A DNA stretch of 64,000 nucleotides from Flavobacteriales bacterium (GTDB taxonomy: Bacteria; Bacteroidota; Bacteroidia; Flavobacteriales; Flavobacteriaceae). The translations under genes and the position numbers were made by a program. The stretch's first letter is position 1. Each line of letters starts with the position of its first letter. Location of the stretch: assembly GCA_011524905.1 (NCBI GenBank), contig WTJI01000039.1, positions 1-64,000 on the forward strand, read 5' to 3'. This document shows, piece after piece, positions 29,267 through 39,066 of the stretch. The notes beneath the pieces were generated by a model, which ran no database searches, was not told the origin of the DNA, and saw nothing but the letters and a program-made list of their open reading frames with translations.

Positions 29267-29294
29267 GAAAAAGCCACCCCAAGAAAGAGTGGCT
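29267..29294 (-). terminator. Probable terminator after asnB
   Basis: On the minus strand AGCCAC, an 11-base loop and GTGGCT are followed by TTTTT. It lies between the asnB stop and the gyrB promoter region. Confidence 0.55.
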
Positions 29295-29356
29295 CGGCCC
29301 CTATGTGGTGGGGAATTATTAACATTTTGTAGTTGAAAAATTTAAACCAAAGTCGC

Positions 29357-31024
29357 TTATTTGTAAGCTTCTTCATGAACCTTGGCTACAGCTCTTCCAC
29401 TAGGGTCATTTTGATTTTTAAAGGCTTCGTCCCACTCGAGCGCAATGGGCGTGCTACAGGCCACAGAGGGAACAGATGGTACACTCAAAGCAGCGGCCTC
29501 ACTGGGGAAATGCCCTTCAAATATGCTACGGTAATAAAACTCTTCTTTGTTTTGAGGGGTCTGTACGGGAAAACGATAATGGGCATTTTCCATTTGTTCG
29601 TCCGTAATTTTTTCCTCGACCAATTCCTTTAAGGTATCGATCCAAGAATAGCCTACACCGTCTGAAAATTGTTCTTTTTGACGCCAAGCAATGCTTTCGG
29701 GCAAATAAGACTCAAATGCCTTTCGGACAACCCACTTCTCCATTCGCTCACCGTCTATCATTTTATCTTTGGGGTTTAAACGCATGGCAACATCAATAAA
29801 TTCTTTGTCTAAAAATGGCACACGACCTTCGATACCCCAAGCCGCCAAGGACTTATTTGCTCGCAAACAATCATATTGATGGAGTTTATCAAGCTTTCTC
29901 ACGGTTTCATCATGAAAGTCTTTGGCGCTGGGTGCCTTATGAAAGTAAAGGTAGCCGCCAAAAAGCTCATCGGCCCCCTCACCACTTAACACCATTTTAA
30001 TGCCCAACGACTTAATCGCTCTGGCCATCAAAAACATAGGGGTTGAAGCACGGATGGTTGTAATGTCATAGGTTTCCAAGTGATAAATAACATCTTTGAT
30101 AGCATCAAGACCTTCTTGGATAGTAAACTTAATTTCGTGATGCACAGTCCCAATGTGTTCTGCCACTTTTTGAGCAGCTTCTAGATCGGGAGAGCCCTCT
30201 AAACCAACAGAAAAAGAATGCAATTGTGGCCACCAAGCTGCCTGCGTATTACCTGATTCTATCCGTTTGGCTGCAAATTTTTTAGCCAAAGCAGAAGTAA
30301 TTGAAGAATCCAACCCCCCAGATAACAATACGCCGTAGGGAACATCACTCATCAATTGTCGTTGTACAGCATCTGATAAAGCATCATGCAGGTCGTCGAT
30401 GCTTGTAGGATTTTCTTGGACAGCTTCAAAATCTTTCCAATCACGCTGATACCAACGAACAGGAGCCGTTGCACCACTTTCTAAATAATGACCTGGAGGA
30501 AAGAGTTCAATTTTAGTACACACCCCTTCTAGGGCTTTTAATTCAGAAGCCACATAAAAGGTTCCATCTGCATCCCAACCCATATACAGGGGGATTATTC
30601 CCATATGGTCACGTGCGATAAAATAGCTGTCCTTTTTTGAATCATAGATAGCAAAGGCAAAAATACCGTTGAGCTCATCAACAAAATCTTTTCCTTTTTG
30701 TTGGTAAAGAGCTAATAATACCTCGCAATCAGACTGCGTCTGAAAGGTGTATTTGCCTTCAAATTGCTTACGAAGCACTTGGTGGTTATAAATTTCTCCA
30801 TTGGCCGCCAGAACTAAGGTTTTATCTGCGCTGTATAGGGGTTGTTTTCCCGATGTTGGATCCACAATTGCCAACCGCTCATGTGCCAAAATAGCATTGG
30901 GGTGATCCGATATTCCACTCCAATCGGGCCCTCTGTGCCGAAGACGCTTGGACATTTGCAACAATTGGGGACGTAATTGGGTTACGTCTTTTTTTAAATC
31001 AAAGGCACATACGATACCACACAT
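29357..31024 (-). CDS. asnB: Asparagine synthase (glutamine-hydrolysing), AsnB
   Basis: Makes asparagine from aspartate, glutamine and ATP; 555 residues. The N-terminal glutaminase domain starts MCGIVCAFD, with Cys2 becoming the nucleophile after Met removal, and contains LAHERLAIVDP. The synthetase domain has the pyrophosphate loop LLSGGLDSSI and SGEGADELFGGY. It is upstream of gyrB on the same strand but separated by a probable terminator. Confidence 0.96.
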   Translation of the reverse strand: MCGIVCAFDLKKDVTQLRPQLLQMSKRLRHRGPDWSGISDHPNAILAHERLAIVDPTSGKQPLYSADKTLVLAANGEIYNHQVLRKQFEGKYTFQTQSDCEVLLALYQQKGKDFVDELNGIFAFAIYDSKKDSYFIARDHMGIIPLYMGWDADGTFYVASELKALEGVCTKIELFPPGHYLESGATAPVRWYQRDWKDFEAVQENPTSIDDLHDALSDAVQRQLMSDVPYGVLLSGGLDSSITSALAKKFAAKRIESGNTQAAWWPQLHSFSVGLEGSPDLEAAQKVAEHIGTVHHEIKFTIQEGLDAIKDVIYHLETYDITTIRASTPMFLMARAIKSLGIKMVLSGEGADELFGGYLYFHKAPSAKDFHDETVRKLDKLHQYDCLRANKSLAAWGIEGRVPFLDKEFIDVAMRLNPKDKMIDGERMEKWVVRKAFESYLPESIAWRQKEQFSDGVGYSWIDTLKELVEEKITDEQMENAHYRFPVQTPQNKEEFYYRSIFEGHFPSEAAALSVPSVPSVACSTPIALEWDEAFKNQNDPSGRAVAKVHEEAYK

Positions 31025-31125
31025 AATTTGAAATTTTTATCAAAAATAAATAATCATTTCAATTAAATAATAATTATTGTTATTTTGATTTAATATATAA
31101 ACCTATATGTCGAGATAGATTTAGA

Positions 31126-31162
31126 TATAAAAAAACAGCGACTAATTGCCGCTGTTTTTTTT
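31126..31162 (-). terminator. Intrinsic terminator after the amidohydrolase gene
   Basis: AACAGCG and CGCTGTT pair around a 9-base loop, flanked by A and T tracts. It is 20 bases past the stop of the minus-strand amidohydrolase. The adjoining 31025-31125 stretch is very AT-rich and probably holds the asnB promoter (CAAAAATA at 31041). Confidence 0.8.
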
Positions 31163-31180
31163 TATAATTTGAATTGAAGT

Positions 31181-32812
31181 TTATTTGAAACGCTTAGAAT
31201 AAACGATGTTTCCGCCCAGTATCGTTGCCACGACTCGGGTTTTGGGAATTTTACGCTCTGATACCTTCATAATATCACGATCTAAAATCACAAAATCAGC
31301 AAATTTACCTACCTCAATACTACCTTTTATCTTGTCTTCAAAGTTAGCAAAAGCGGCCCATCGGGTCATACCAAATAAGGCATCATAGCGAGACAGTTTA
31401 TTTTCAATTTGATAACCTTCATCGGGGTATCCTGATAAGTCTTTTCGGGCTACGGCAGCGTAAAAAGTATGAAAGGGATTGGGGGTTTCGACAGGAAAGT
31501 CTGTACCAAGAGTAAGTATCCCCGCATTTTCTAAAAGATCTTGAAAAGCGTAAGCATTCTTGGCTCGTTGGCCACCCAATCGATCGCCTGCCCAGTACAT
31601 ATCACTCGTTGCATGAAGGGGCTGGACCGAAGGAATTATTTTTTTACTGAATTTATCAAAGTCTTTTTCATCAATGACTTGGGCATGCTCAATACGCCAC
31701 CTAGGGTCGCGCAAAAAACGTACTTCGTTAGTATACGCTTGAATTACGGCTTGGTTGGCAGCATCACCAATAGCGTGTGTATTCATTTGAAAAGGGGTCT
31801 TAGCTATGCGGGCTGCCAGTGATCGCAAAGAATCTGGGCTGGTGATAAATTTTCCCCTATGCCCTGGCTGATCGCTGTAAGGCTTTAATAAAGCAGCCCC
31901 CCTTGAACCCAAAGCACCGTCTGCATATACTTTAACAGATCTGACGCTCAATTGATCTGTTGTGTAAATCCCATTGGAGAAGTAATAGTCTAGATCCGTT
32001 GGCTCATTGCTTACCATGGCATAAACCCTCATTTTGAGTTCATCGGTTTTTTGTAAGCTATCGATCAGTTCAATTTCTTCTCTACTAATACCAGCCTCGG
32101 TGACTGTAGTCAAACCAAGTTCAAAACACATTTCTTGGGCGGCTCTCAGGGCTGCGGCTTTTTCTTGAAGTGTAAATTTGGGAAGGGCTTCTATGACAAG
32201 CTGCATAGGCGTATCAATCAGAACACCTGTAGGTTTTCCTTTTTCCAAAACGACAGTTCCACCTTCCATTTTGGTGTCAGCAGTAATCCCAGCCAGGTCT
32301 AATGCCTTTTGATTGACTAACAGTGCATGACCATCAATTCTTTTGAGAACAACAGGGGTTTCAGGAAATAGGTCATCTAATCTGTCTTTTGTGGGGTAGT
32401 TCTTATTCTCCCAATCATTTTGATCCCAACCACGTCCATAAATGACATTTAGCTCTTTACCATTGGCGTAATCTTTTACACGCGCTAGGACTTCTTCGTA
32501 ACTTTTTGTCCCTTCAAGTTGGGCTTGTTGCAGACTCAACCCCAACTGCAGAAAATGACTGTGACCATCAATCAATCCAGGAATAATGGTTAAGCCTTGT
32601 GCGTCTACAACATTATTTGCGTTGTATTTTTTTAACAAACTGTTGCCTCCTACTTCAATGAATTTACCATCTTTTACAGCGAATGCTTCTTTTTTATCGG
32701 CAGATTTACTGAGCGTGTAAACGACAGCATTGTGAACGATTAAGTCTGCTTGGGGCTGACAAGCAACTAAAAAAACTATACTACCGATACATAGGAGTCT
32801 TTTGAATGTCAT
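31181..32812 (-). CDS. Amidohydrolase family lipoprotein (YtcJ-like)
   Basis: 543 residues. Signal peptide MTFKRLLCIGSIVFLVAC ends in a clear lipobox (LVAC), so it should be lipid-anchored. Amidohydrolase 3 domain: IPGLIDGHSHFLQLG with the metal HxH, WDQNDWENKNYPTK, a central MNTHAIGDAANQAVI histidine, WRIEHAQVI, and TLGTDFPVETPNPFHTFYAAV with the C-terminal aspartate. Relatives hydrolyse varied amides; the substrate is not predictable. It ends in a strong terminator. Confidence 0.9.
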   Translation of the reverse strand: MTFKRLLCIGSIVFLVACQPQADLIVHNAVVYTLSKSADKKEAFAVKDGKFIEVGGNSLLKKYNANNVVDAQGLTIIPGLIDGHSHFLQLGLSLQQAQLEGTKSYEEVLARVKDYANGKELNVIYGRGWDQNDWENKNYPTKDRLDDLFPETPVVLKRIDGHALLVNQKALDLAGITADTKMEGGTVVLEKGKPTGVLIDTPMQLVIEALPKFTLQEKAAALRAAQEMCFELGLTTVTEAGISREEIELIDSLQKTDELKMRVYAMVSNEPTDLDYYFSNGIYTTDQLSVRSVKVYADGALGSRGAALLKPYSDQPGHRGKFITSPDSLRSLAARIAKTPFQMNTHAIGDAANQAVIQAYTNEVRFLRDPRWRIEHAQVIDEKDFDKFSKKIIPSVQPLHATSDMYWAGDRLGGQRAKNAYAFQDLLENAGILTLGTDFPVETPNPFHTFYAAVARKDLSGYPDEGYQIENKLSRYDALFGMTRWAAFANFEDKIKGSIEVGKFADFVILDRDIMKVSERKIPKTRVVATILGGNIVYSKRFK

Positions 32813-32892
32813 ATTTTAAAATTGATTTGCGAATTTAATAAATTTAGTTTGAAGAAAAAGCGGTTCAAGATGAAACGCATACTAAAGAAATC

Positions 32893-34662
32893 TTAAAGGT
32901 TTAAATTGAGTTTGTAACGCCCCCCTACAAGGAATAAATTTTGATTAAGAGGTGTGTAGGCCCAACGAAAGGCTTGCGCACCAAAAACTGAACGATACCG
33001 CATAAACAAATACCATTGTTGGTATAAACGATAGGAAAATTCTGTTTTCACCATGGATACAGGGGTCAAGTTTTCCAATACGGGTTGATTTAATTCAGGA
33101 TTCTGTTGGAGTAAAACAGGGCGATAAGCAGCAGGTCTATTTCCCAAAAATTGCGCATTGAAATACCAATGCACTTTAGAAGTCAATCGAATGTTGGCCA
33201 CAAAATCAGCTTCTAAATCGGGTAGATTCCAAGCTTGAGATTGATTTTCTAGGATATAAGTGTTCTGTCGAAGATTAAGCTGAATTTCGCTTTGGTTTTT
33301 TGTTTTATAACGCAATCCCACCCTAGCGCCGTATTGCGTGACGGTATCATAAATCCAACCAAAGGCGTTGGCCAATCGATATCCATTTTCAGTTACCGTT
33401 GGATCAAAGGCATAGCGTTGAAAAAGAGTAAAGTTATCCGACTGGCTGTATTGACCCGCCAATTTAAACTCAATACCAGATTTAAATAAAGTTGTAAAAC
33501 CCAATTCCCCTTTGTACTTCTCATCTGTTGGTATCAATTCTAAGGTGGGTGCAACAAACGGATTTTGCTGGAAAGCACTATGATAGGAGTTCAATCTTAA
33601 ATTACCACCTACCTTTAAATAAGGTTGCATTTTCTTATTCGTATCACTGTAGGCCAAAAACACGTCAGGATAAATAAACAATAAAGGGGTGTTGTCGTTT
33701 CGGTCTCCCATGAGATACTGTGCCCGAGCGCCGATCTTATATTTGAACTTATTACGGACATCTGCCAATTGCACCAAAACGCCTGCTTTTGTCTGATTAA
33801 ATTTTTGCTGGTCACGCGTGTAATAGGATTGTTGAAACTCAGTCTGTAGATAATCGAACTGAGGACGGATATCTAAATAAGCGTTGAATAGATTGATTCT
33901 AAAGTTAGCTTTGACCTGTGCAGCCTGCTCGGTGGTGCCAAACAAATCCCCCGTATAACGTAAATCTGCGTGAATGCGCTCGAGCCATTTGTCGTACCAC
34001 TGCCAATGGCTTTTGGCTGTGACAGAATAAAACTGCTGTTGAAAATCTAGAAGTTCATTTCGCAAGGGATCATTTACCGTAGCGTCATCAGGATACAAAC
34101 CATAATAATGTGAACCCGCAGCTTTGTAAGCCATCTGGTGAAAGGCAGCAAACTGCGAGGTATTGAAATTGTGGGTTGCAGCCAGATTGGTTTGTGAACG
34201 GCTACTGGGTACGACACCATCGGGTAGATTACCTTCTCGCTCAACAAAAACATCTAAACCCAAGGCTTGTTGACTATCCAAACGCGCTCGAGCGGCTGCA
34301 TCGAAGAGCAATTGTCCCAAATTACCAAAACCCAAACTTACTTGACTATTGGTCGAAGGTTGTTTAACCGTTCTCTGTAGTTTTAGTGGGGTGGCTTTAT
34401 TGGGGATAAAAGTAGATACAACTTCGATTTCCTGCGCCTTAAACTGTAATTCTTTTGCAGCAGGTAACAAAGCCGCTGTAGAAACTTCATCTGTACTTAG
34501 TTTAAAGGCATCTGATAAGCTGGGAGTGTAGGACTTGGTAACCGTTACTTGCTGGGTGCCTAAATCGTCTTCCTCCCCTTTTTCCTGCGCCCAGAGGGTA
34601 TGGCAGCAAATAAATGCTAATGAAAGTAAAGGGAACGTATAGTAGTTATTGTTTGTTCTCAT
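32893..34662 (-). CDS. Outer-membrane beta-barrel protein, TonB-dependent-receptor-like
   Basis: 589 residues with an N-terminal signal peptide ending LWAQ. The QQVTVTKSYTPSLSDAFKL segment after it resembles the start of a flavobacterial barrel family often labelled TonB-dependent receptor, but a normal plug domain is not evident. The rest alternates short beta strands, with an aromatic C terminus (FLVGGRYKLNLNL). Its ATG lies 17 bases inside the 3' end of the upstream TPR gene, so the two are translated from one message. Ligand unknown. Confidence 0.78.
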   Translation of the reverse strand: MRTNNNYYTFPLLSLAFICCHTLWAQEKGEEDDLGTQQVTVTKSYTPSLSDAFKLSTDEVSTAALLPAAKELQFKAQEIEVVSTFIPNKATPLKLQRTVKQPSTNSQVSLGFGNLGQLLFDAAARARLDSQQALGLDVFVEREGNLPDGVVPSSRSQTNLAATHNFNTSQFAAFHQMAYKAAGSHYYGLYPDDATVNDPLRNELLDFQQQFYSVTAKSHWQWYDKWLERIHADLRYTGDLFGTTEQAAQVKANFRINLFNAYLDIRPQFDYLQTEFQQSYYTRDQQKFNQTKAGVLVQLADVRNKFKYKIGARAQYLMGDRNDNTPLLFIYPDVFLAYSDTNKKMQPYLKVGGNLRLNSYHSAFQQNPFVAPTLELIPTDEKYKGELGFTTLFKSGIEFKLAGQYSQSDNFTLFQRYAFDPTVTENGYRLANAFGWIYDTVTQYGARVGLRYKTKNQSEIQLNLRQNTYILENQSQAWNLPDLEADFVANIRLTSKVHWYFNAQFLGNRPAAYRPVLLQQNPELNQPVLENLTPVSMVKTEFSYRLYQQWYLFMRYRSVFGAQAFRWAYTPLNQNLFLVGGRYKLNLNL

Positions 34663-37648
34663 TCGCTTTTACACTTTCATTTTTTTCTGCTTCTTTTTTT
34701 TCAATTTGGGATTTCAAGTCCATCGCTTGGGTAATTATTTCAGGATATTGCTTAAAGTTCTCAATTAGTGATTCCAAAATAAACAGCGCCTGAAAGGCAT
34801 CATCTAAGCGTTGAAAATTTTGTGCCATCAGAAATAGACTTTTAGCACTCCAATCCCCTGCACTGCTGTATTGCTTAGCAATTTGGGCAATAGTCGTATT
34901 CGATTTTTCATAATCTTTTTCACGGTTCTGCAAATAGGCTTTAAAGAATAAGGCCTCTGCAGCCAAAGCATCCTTAGGAGCTTTTTCCAAGGCTGTAAAA
35001 GCCTTACGTGCTCTGACTGTATCTTTCTGTGCCAGTGCCGCATGGGCCAAAATATCATAGGCATCCCATTTGACTTTGGCGGAGATTTCGGGTAGCTGTA
35101 GCACCTTTTCGCTTTGTGCTACTGCCGCGGAATAGTTACCTGTATCAAAATAGGCCTTCATCAGATTAAATACAGCATAGCGTTTGTTTTCCTCAAAATT
35201 GGCTAAACTGTCCAAACGTTTCCAGATTGGAATGGCTTTTTCCATTTTTTCACCGTTTACCAATGCCATTGCCGAGCGCACCAAGGCCTTCTCAAGATAT
35301 TCATTGTCAGTGTCAATTACTTTTTCATAGGCTGTTACCGCTGATTCCCACTGTGCTTCTTCAAAATAAATTTCTCCCAAATAAAAGTTGGCCGCTAGAC
35401 TATTGGCTCCGCTGGAGTGCTCTTCAAGGTATTCGTTTAAGAGTTTTTCCGCTTGCTTTTTCTTGTTGTCCAAGAACTTTTTTTCGGCTGCATCAAAGGC
35501 GGTTTGCTCTAGTTCACTACTATCGAATTGCTGTATGCGATTATCGCGCAGCCAGCGTGAAAAATTTGTCACTGTTCCTGATTCTACTGCAATTTCGCGC
35601 AGGGTGTTCAATGCCTGTTGCGCCACTGCTGATTTGGGATATAGTGAAACCAAACGCCGCATAATAGCAGTTGCCTCTGCCAGTTTTTCTTGGTTGTAAA
35701 GGATCAAACCTTTGTTGAGCAGTGCGCGACTGTTATAAGGGCTTTTGGGATATGCTTTTAGCAATCGGTCGTAATTGTCTAAGGCCGCTGAATTGTTTCC
35801 CTGACCTGCTTGGGTACTGGCCAGTGCATACAGCGCATCATCGATCAACTTGTGTTTGGTTTTTGAAGCAATTAACTGTTCCAAATTTTCAATTTTCTGT
35901 GGATTGCGTCCCACAAAACCGTAAGAAATTGCTTTTTGATACAAGGCGTAGCTTCCCTTGGCTGCATTGAGCTTGATGGACTTGTTGTAGTTTTCCATAG
36001 CAGGCCAATACTTCTTTTCTGCAAAATAGGCATCCCCCAAGCGCAGGTATAAATCCCTTTTTACACTCCGTGAAAGTCTTTGAGATTGTGTGGCTTGTTT
36101 TTCAAATGCCTGAATAGCTTCGGTATATCTTTTCAACTTAAAATAAGCATAGCCTTGGTTGTAGTAAAAGGTATTCCACTCTGCCAGCTGCGGTGCCTGC
36201 GATGCTGACTCAAAATCATCAAATAAATCAATAGCTTGTTCAAAATCATTAAACTGATAGTGGGCTTGTGCATTCCAAAATATGGCGCGAACAGACAACA
36301 TACGATCGGCGTCCTTTGCTGACGCTTTTTCAAAATAAGTGGTCGCTTCTCTGTAATTACCTTGCTGAAAAGATTTATATCCTTGTAGGAAAAGGACTTT
36401 TTGTAAAGTCTCATTGTCCTTAAACAAGGTACCGTTGGTCAGCATTTGTATGGCGGCTTTGTAATTGCCCAAGGTCGTGTAGGAATCAATCAATAAACCA
36501 GCAATTAGTTCTTGTTCGGGGTGATCGGGATATTGCTCTTTAAATCGGTTTAAAACTTCTTGGGGGGCTTCATACGGATTGCCCAATTGGTAACTCAATT
36601 TGGCGTATTGGAACAGAGCATCTTCATTGACTTTGGGATCAAAAGTCATCTGGGAGGCTGACCGAAAGGCATTTCTCGCTGCGGTGGGTTTGTTAATTTG
36701 CAAATAGCAGTGTCCCAGAAAATAGTAAGCATTTTGTGCTAAAGCATCTTTTTTCCCAACGATTTTATTGAATTGGGCGACGCCTTCTTCATATTGTTTG
36801 AGGTGGTAGTGGGTGTAACCCAACTGGTAGTAATCAACATTTGACCATTTTTTGTTTTTGCCTTCGTACTGTAAAAGATAGGGTAAAGCCTTTTCGTAAG
36901 CTTTTAAATTAAAATAACTTTCCCCGACAATTTTGGATAACTCAGACTGGTTGTTGGAGCTTTGGGACAATTCGGCTTCGCCCAGTTTAATGGCTTCTTC
37001 AAAACGACCCAACTTAAAATTCATGTCCACTTTGAAATAACCCAAATCATTTTTTTGGTTGGGATTGGACACTTTTCCAAAAGACTGGCTGGCACCATCA
37101 TAGTCTTCCAACTGATAGGCAATGTGTCCCAAGTAATAGTGGGCATCAGATTCGAATTCGGGATTATTTTTGACTTTTTCTAACAAGCCCTGAGCCGACT
37201 TGTAGCGCTTGGTTAAAAATTCGGTATATCCTTTTTTAAAATAATATTGGGGTAACATGGGCTTGGCTACATCGCGTTCCTTCACTTTGCGAAACCACTT
37301 GAGGGCATAGCTATACTTACCATTGTCAAAATAGTAATTGGCCAAGTCAAAAGGGATACTGACCCCATACCAACTAGATGGAAAGTCTAACAAAAAGGTT
37401 TTTAATTTTTTTTCGGTTCCTGGGGTGTTGAGTCTTAATGAAGCTGATAAAATCTTGTAGGACTTTTCTTCCAAAAAAGGAGAATACGTTGCTTTTGAAC
37501 TCAGCTCCCACGCATTCCATGCATTAGCATAGTCTTTGTTTTGATAAAAAACTTGTGCTCGATCGTAGCCGTCGAAAGGATAAGAAAAGTTTTGTGCCCA
37601 AAGGCTAGGTACGCTAAAAAAAAGTAAGGCCCAGGTGGTCTTTCTCAT
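34646..37648 (-). CDS. Large periplasmic tetratricopeptide-repeat protein
   Basis: 1000 residues from ATG 37648, which gives the signal peptide MRKTTWALLFFSVPSLWAQ; the track start adds 19 residues. Nearly all of the mature protein is TPR units, e.g. AHYYLGHIAYQLEDYDGASQSF, NVDYYQLGYTHYHLKQYEEGVAQF and DLYLRLGDAYFAEKKYWPAMENY. The C terminus is a charged tail (KKEAEKNESVKANENKQ). It probably scaffolds a periplasmic or outer-membrane assembly together with the overlapping barrel gene. That role is inference. Confidence 0.85.
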   Translation of the reverse strand: MRKTTWALLFFSVPSLWAQNFSYPFDGYDRAQVFYQNKDYANAWNAWELSSKATYSPFLEEKSYKILSASLRLNTPGTEKKLKTFLLDFPSSWYGVSIPFDLANYYFDNGKYSYALKWFRKVKERDVAKPMLPQYYFKKGYTEFLTKRYKSAQGLLEKVKNNPEFESDAHYYLGHIAYQLEDYDGASQSFGKVSNPNQKNDLGYFKVDMNFKLGRFEEAIKLGEAELSQSSNNQSELSKIVGESYFNLKAYEKALPYLLQYEGKNKKWSNVDYYQLGYTHYHLKQYEEGVAQFNKIVGKKDALAQNAYYFLGHCYLQINKPTAARNAFRSASQMTFDPKVNEDALFQYAKLSYQLGNPYEAPQEVLNRFKEQYPDHPEQELIAGLLIDSYTTLGNYKAAIQMLTNGTLFKDNETLQKVLFLQGYKSFQQGNYREATTYFEKASAKDADRMLSVRAIFWNAQAHYQFNDFEQAIDLFDDFESASQAPQLAEWNTFYYNQGYAYFKLKRYTEAIQAFEKQATQSQRLSRSVKRDLYLRLGDAYFAEKKYWPAMENYNKSIKLNAAKGSYALYQKAISYGFVGRNPQKIENLEQLIASKTKHKLIDDALYALASTQAGQGNNSAALDNYDRLLKAYPKSPYNSRALLNKGLILYNQEKLAEATAIMRRLVSLYPKSAVAQQALNTLREIAVESGTVTNFSRWLRDNRIQQFDSSELEQTAFDAAEKKFLDNKKKQAEKLLNEYLEEHSSGANSLAANFYLGEIYFEEAQWESAVTAYEKVIDTDNEYLEKALVRSAMALVNGEKMEKAIPIWKRLDSLANFEENKRYAVFNLMKAYFDTGNYSAAVAQSEKVLQLPEISAKVKWDAYDILAHAALAQKDTVRARKAFTALEKAPKDALAAEALFFKAYLQNREKDYEKSNTTIAQIAKQYSSAGDWSAKSLFLMAQNFQRLDDAFQALFILESLIENFKQYPEIITQAMDLKSQIEKKEAEKNESVKANENKQ

Positions 37649-37750
37649 ATTGGTCAAAAATAAGCATCTTCCAGGCCTTTTACTTGGACTTTCAGCTTTC
37701 TCCAATTGATTTTATTCACAATCTTATCACCACACCTTAATTAAAGTACT

Positions 37751-37758
37751 TATTTTTG
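37751..37758 (+). promoter_or_regulatory. -7 box 4 bases before the ftsE-like ATG
   Basis: TATTTTTG is a perfect match to TAnnTTTG and is followed by TCGC and the ATG at 37763. No TTG at the right distance upstream. If used, transcription would start at or next to the start codon. Confidence 0.45.
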
Positions 37759-37762
37759 TCGC

Positions 37763-38449
37763 ATGTCAAATGCTATCCTTTCACTCTCCAACGCCACTAT
37801 CATCCAGGGGAATCGCACCGTACTTAATGCTGTAGATTTTGAGGTTAGTGCGGGAGAATTTGTTTTTTTGATTGGAAAAACAGGAAGCGGAAAAAGCAGC
37901 CTAATCAAAACGCTTTACGGGGATTTGCCGCTAGATATGGGAGAAGGGCAAATTGCGGGGTACAATCTGGCGCAACTCAAAAACAAAGATATCCCCTTTT
38001 TGCGTCGCAAGCTGGGGGTGGTGTTTCAGGACTTTAAATTGCTGCCCGATCGGGATATTTTTGACAACCTGAGTTTTGTATTACGGGTCACGGGCTGGAA
38101 AAACAAACAAAAAATCCAACAACGGATTGACGAAGTAATGGCACAGGTAGGGGTCGATGCCAATTTGCATAAATTTCCCTTTGAACTTTCGGGTGGAGAA
38201 CAACAGCGTATTGCCATTGCCCGTGCCCTGCTCAACGAACCTGAACTGATCATTGCCGATGAGCCTACTGGAAACCTTGACCCCGAAACCAGTCGAGAGA
38301 TCATGACACTTTTTAAAAACCTCCATGCCAAGGGTATGACACTACTGATGGCCACCCACGACTATAATATGATCGTTAAGTTTCCTGGGCGAATCTTTCG
38401 CTGTGACGAAGGAACTGTTTATGAGGTGGTACAGAAGAAAGAAGAGTAA
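37763..38449 (+). CDS. FtsE-like ABC transporter ATPase
   Basis: 228-residue stand-alone ATPase: Walker [14 protein letters not shown]-loop [13 protein letters not shown], signature [15 protein letters not shown], Walker [17 protein letters not shown] and H-loop ATHDYNMI. The sequence groups with FtsE, which with FtsX regulates cell-wall hydrolases at the septum. No FtsX gene is adjacent. It is divergent from the TPR gene. Confidence 0.9.
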   Translation: MSNAILSLSNATIIQGNRTVLNAVDFEVSAGEFVFLIGKTGSGKSSLIKTLYGDLPLDMGEGQIAGYNLAQLKNKDIPFLRRKLGVVFQDFKLLPDRDIFDNLSFVLRVTGWKNKQKIQQRIDEVMAQVGVDANLHKFPFELSGGEQQRIAIARALLNEPELIIADEPTGNLDPETSREIMTLFKNLHAKGMTLLMATHDYNMIVKFPGRIFRCDEGTVYEVVQKKEE

Positions 38450-38521
38450 ACCTCCCCTTTCCCAATTGTTCCTTATTTGTTATATTTGACATAATTGTAG
38501 CCCCAGACCTTTACTACATCC

Positions 38522-38836
38522 ATGAAAAACCTATGCCATAAATCTAACTTTTTTCGCACCCCTTTGAATATCCCAGCACCATCTGCTATGGGCAATAAGG
38601 CTTTTGAGGTACTGAAAAGTCAAAAAGTTTTAACAGACCTAGTTACAAAAAAATCAAACGATTGATCTGGTGGGTTAGAAATATCCAAAGCCTACAAACG
38701 AAAACTTAACATGGGGAAGAGTTGCGTCCGCTTTAAAAAAATGGATGAAATCCCCTACAAGCTCATCGGGGAATTAATGAAGAAAATTAGCGTAAAAGAG
38801 TGGATCAATATCTACGAGAAGAACATAAAAAAATAA
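38522..38836 (+). pseudogene. Decayed DUF1801-family gene
   Basis: A single plus-strand frame runs MKNLCHKSNFFRTPLNIPAPSAMGNKAFEVLKSQ... to an in-frame TGA, then continues to YKRKLNMGKSCVRFKKMDEIPYKLIGELMKKISVKEWINIYEKNIKK. The last 45 residues match the C-terminal block I know from DUF1801 (iron-chaperone-like) proteins; the N-terminal half of the domain is missing. The stretch 38450-39066 holds no other gene I can support. A TATATTTG box at 38481 may be its relic promoter. Confidence 0.6.
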
Positions 38837-39066
38837 ACAACGAACCACTACCAAAAGTGATTTGTAATTAATTGTTCTTACCAACGTCTGAAAATCCTTA
38901 TACCAATTGTTACAACAACTATGGAATTTCCAATGCGGTATGGTCTTATAATATGAAGTACCTATCCACCACACGTTGTATAGCCCTAGCTTTTTCCCAA
39001 TCCTATTCTACTTTTATCCCCGACCCAATAATTTTCTTACTTTCATAGCCCTAATAGTTTTAGTCG
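38837..39066. other. Intergenic sequence without recognised features
   Basis: 230 bases between the DUF1801 remnant and the acylase gene. A 66-residue minus-strand ORF crosses into it but shows no family features. TACTTTCA near 39036 resembles a degenerate -7 box for the acylase gene. Confidence 0.4.

Noticed and set aside
38774-38974. 66-residue minus-strand ORF after the DUF1801 remnant
   Set aside because: Antisense to the remnant, biased composition, no recognisable family.
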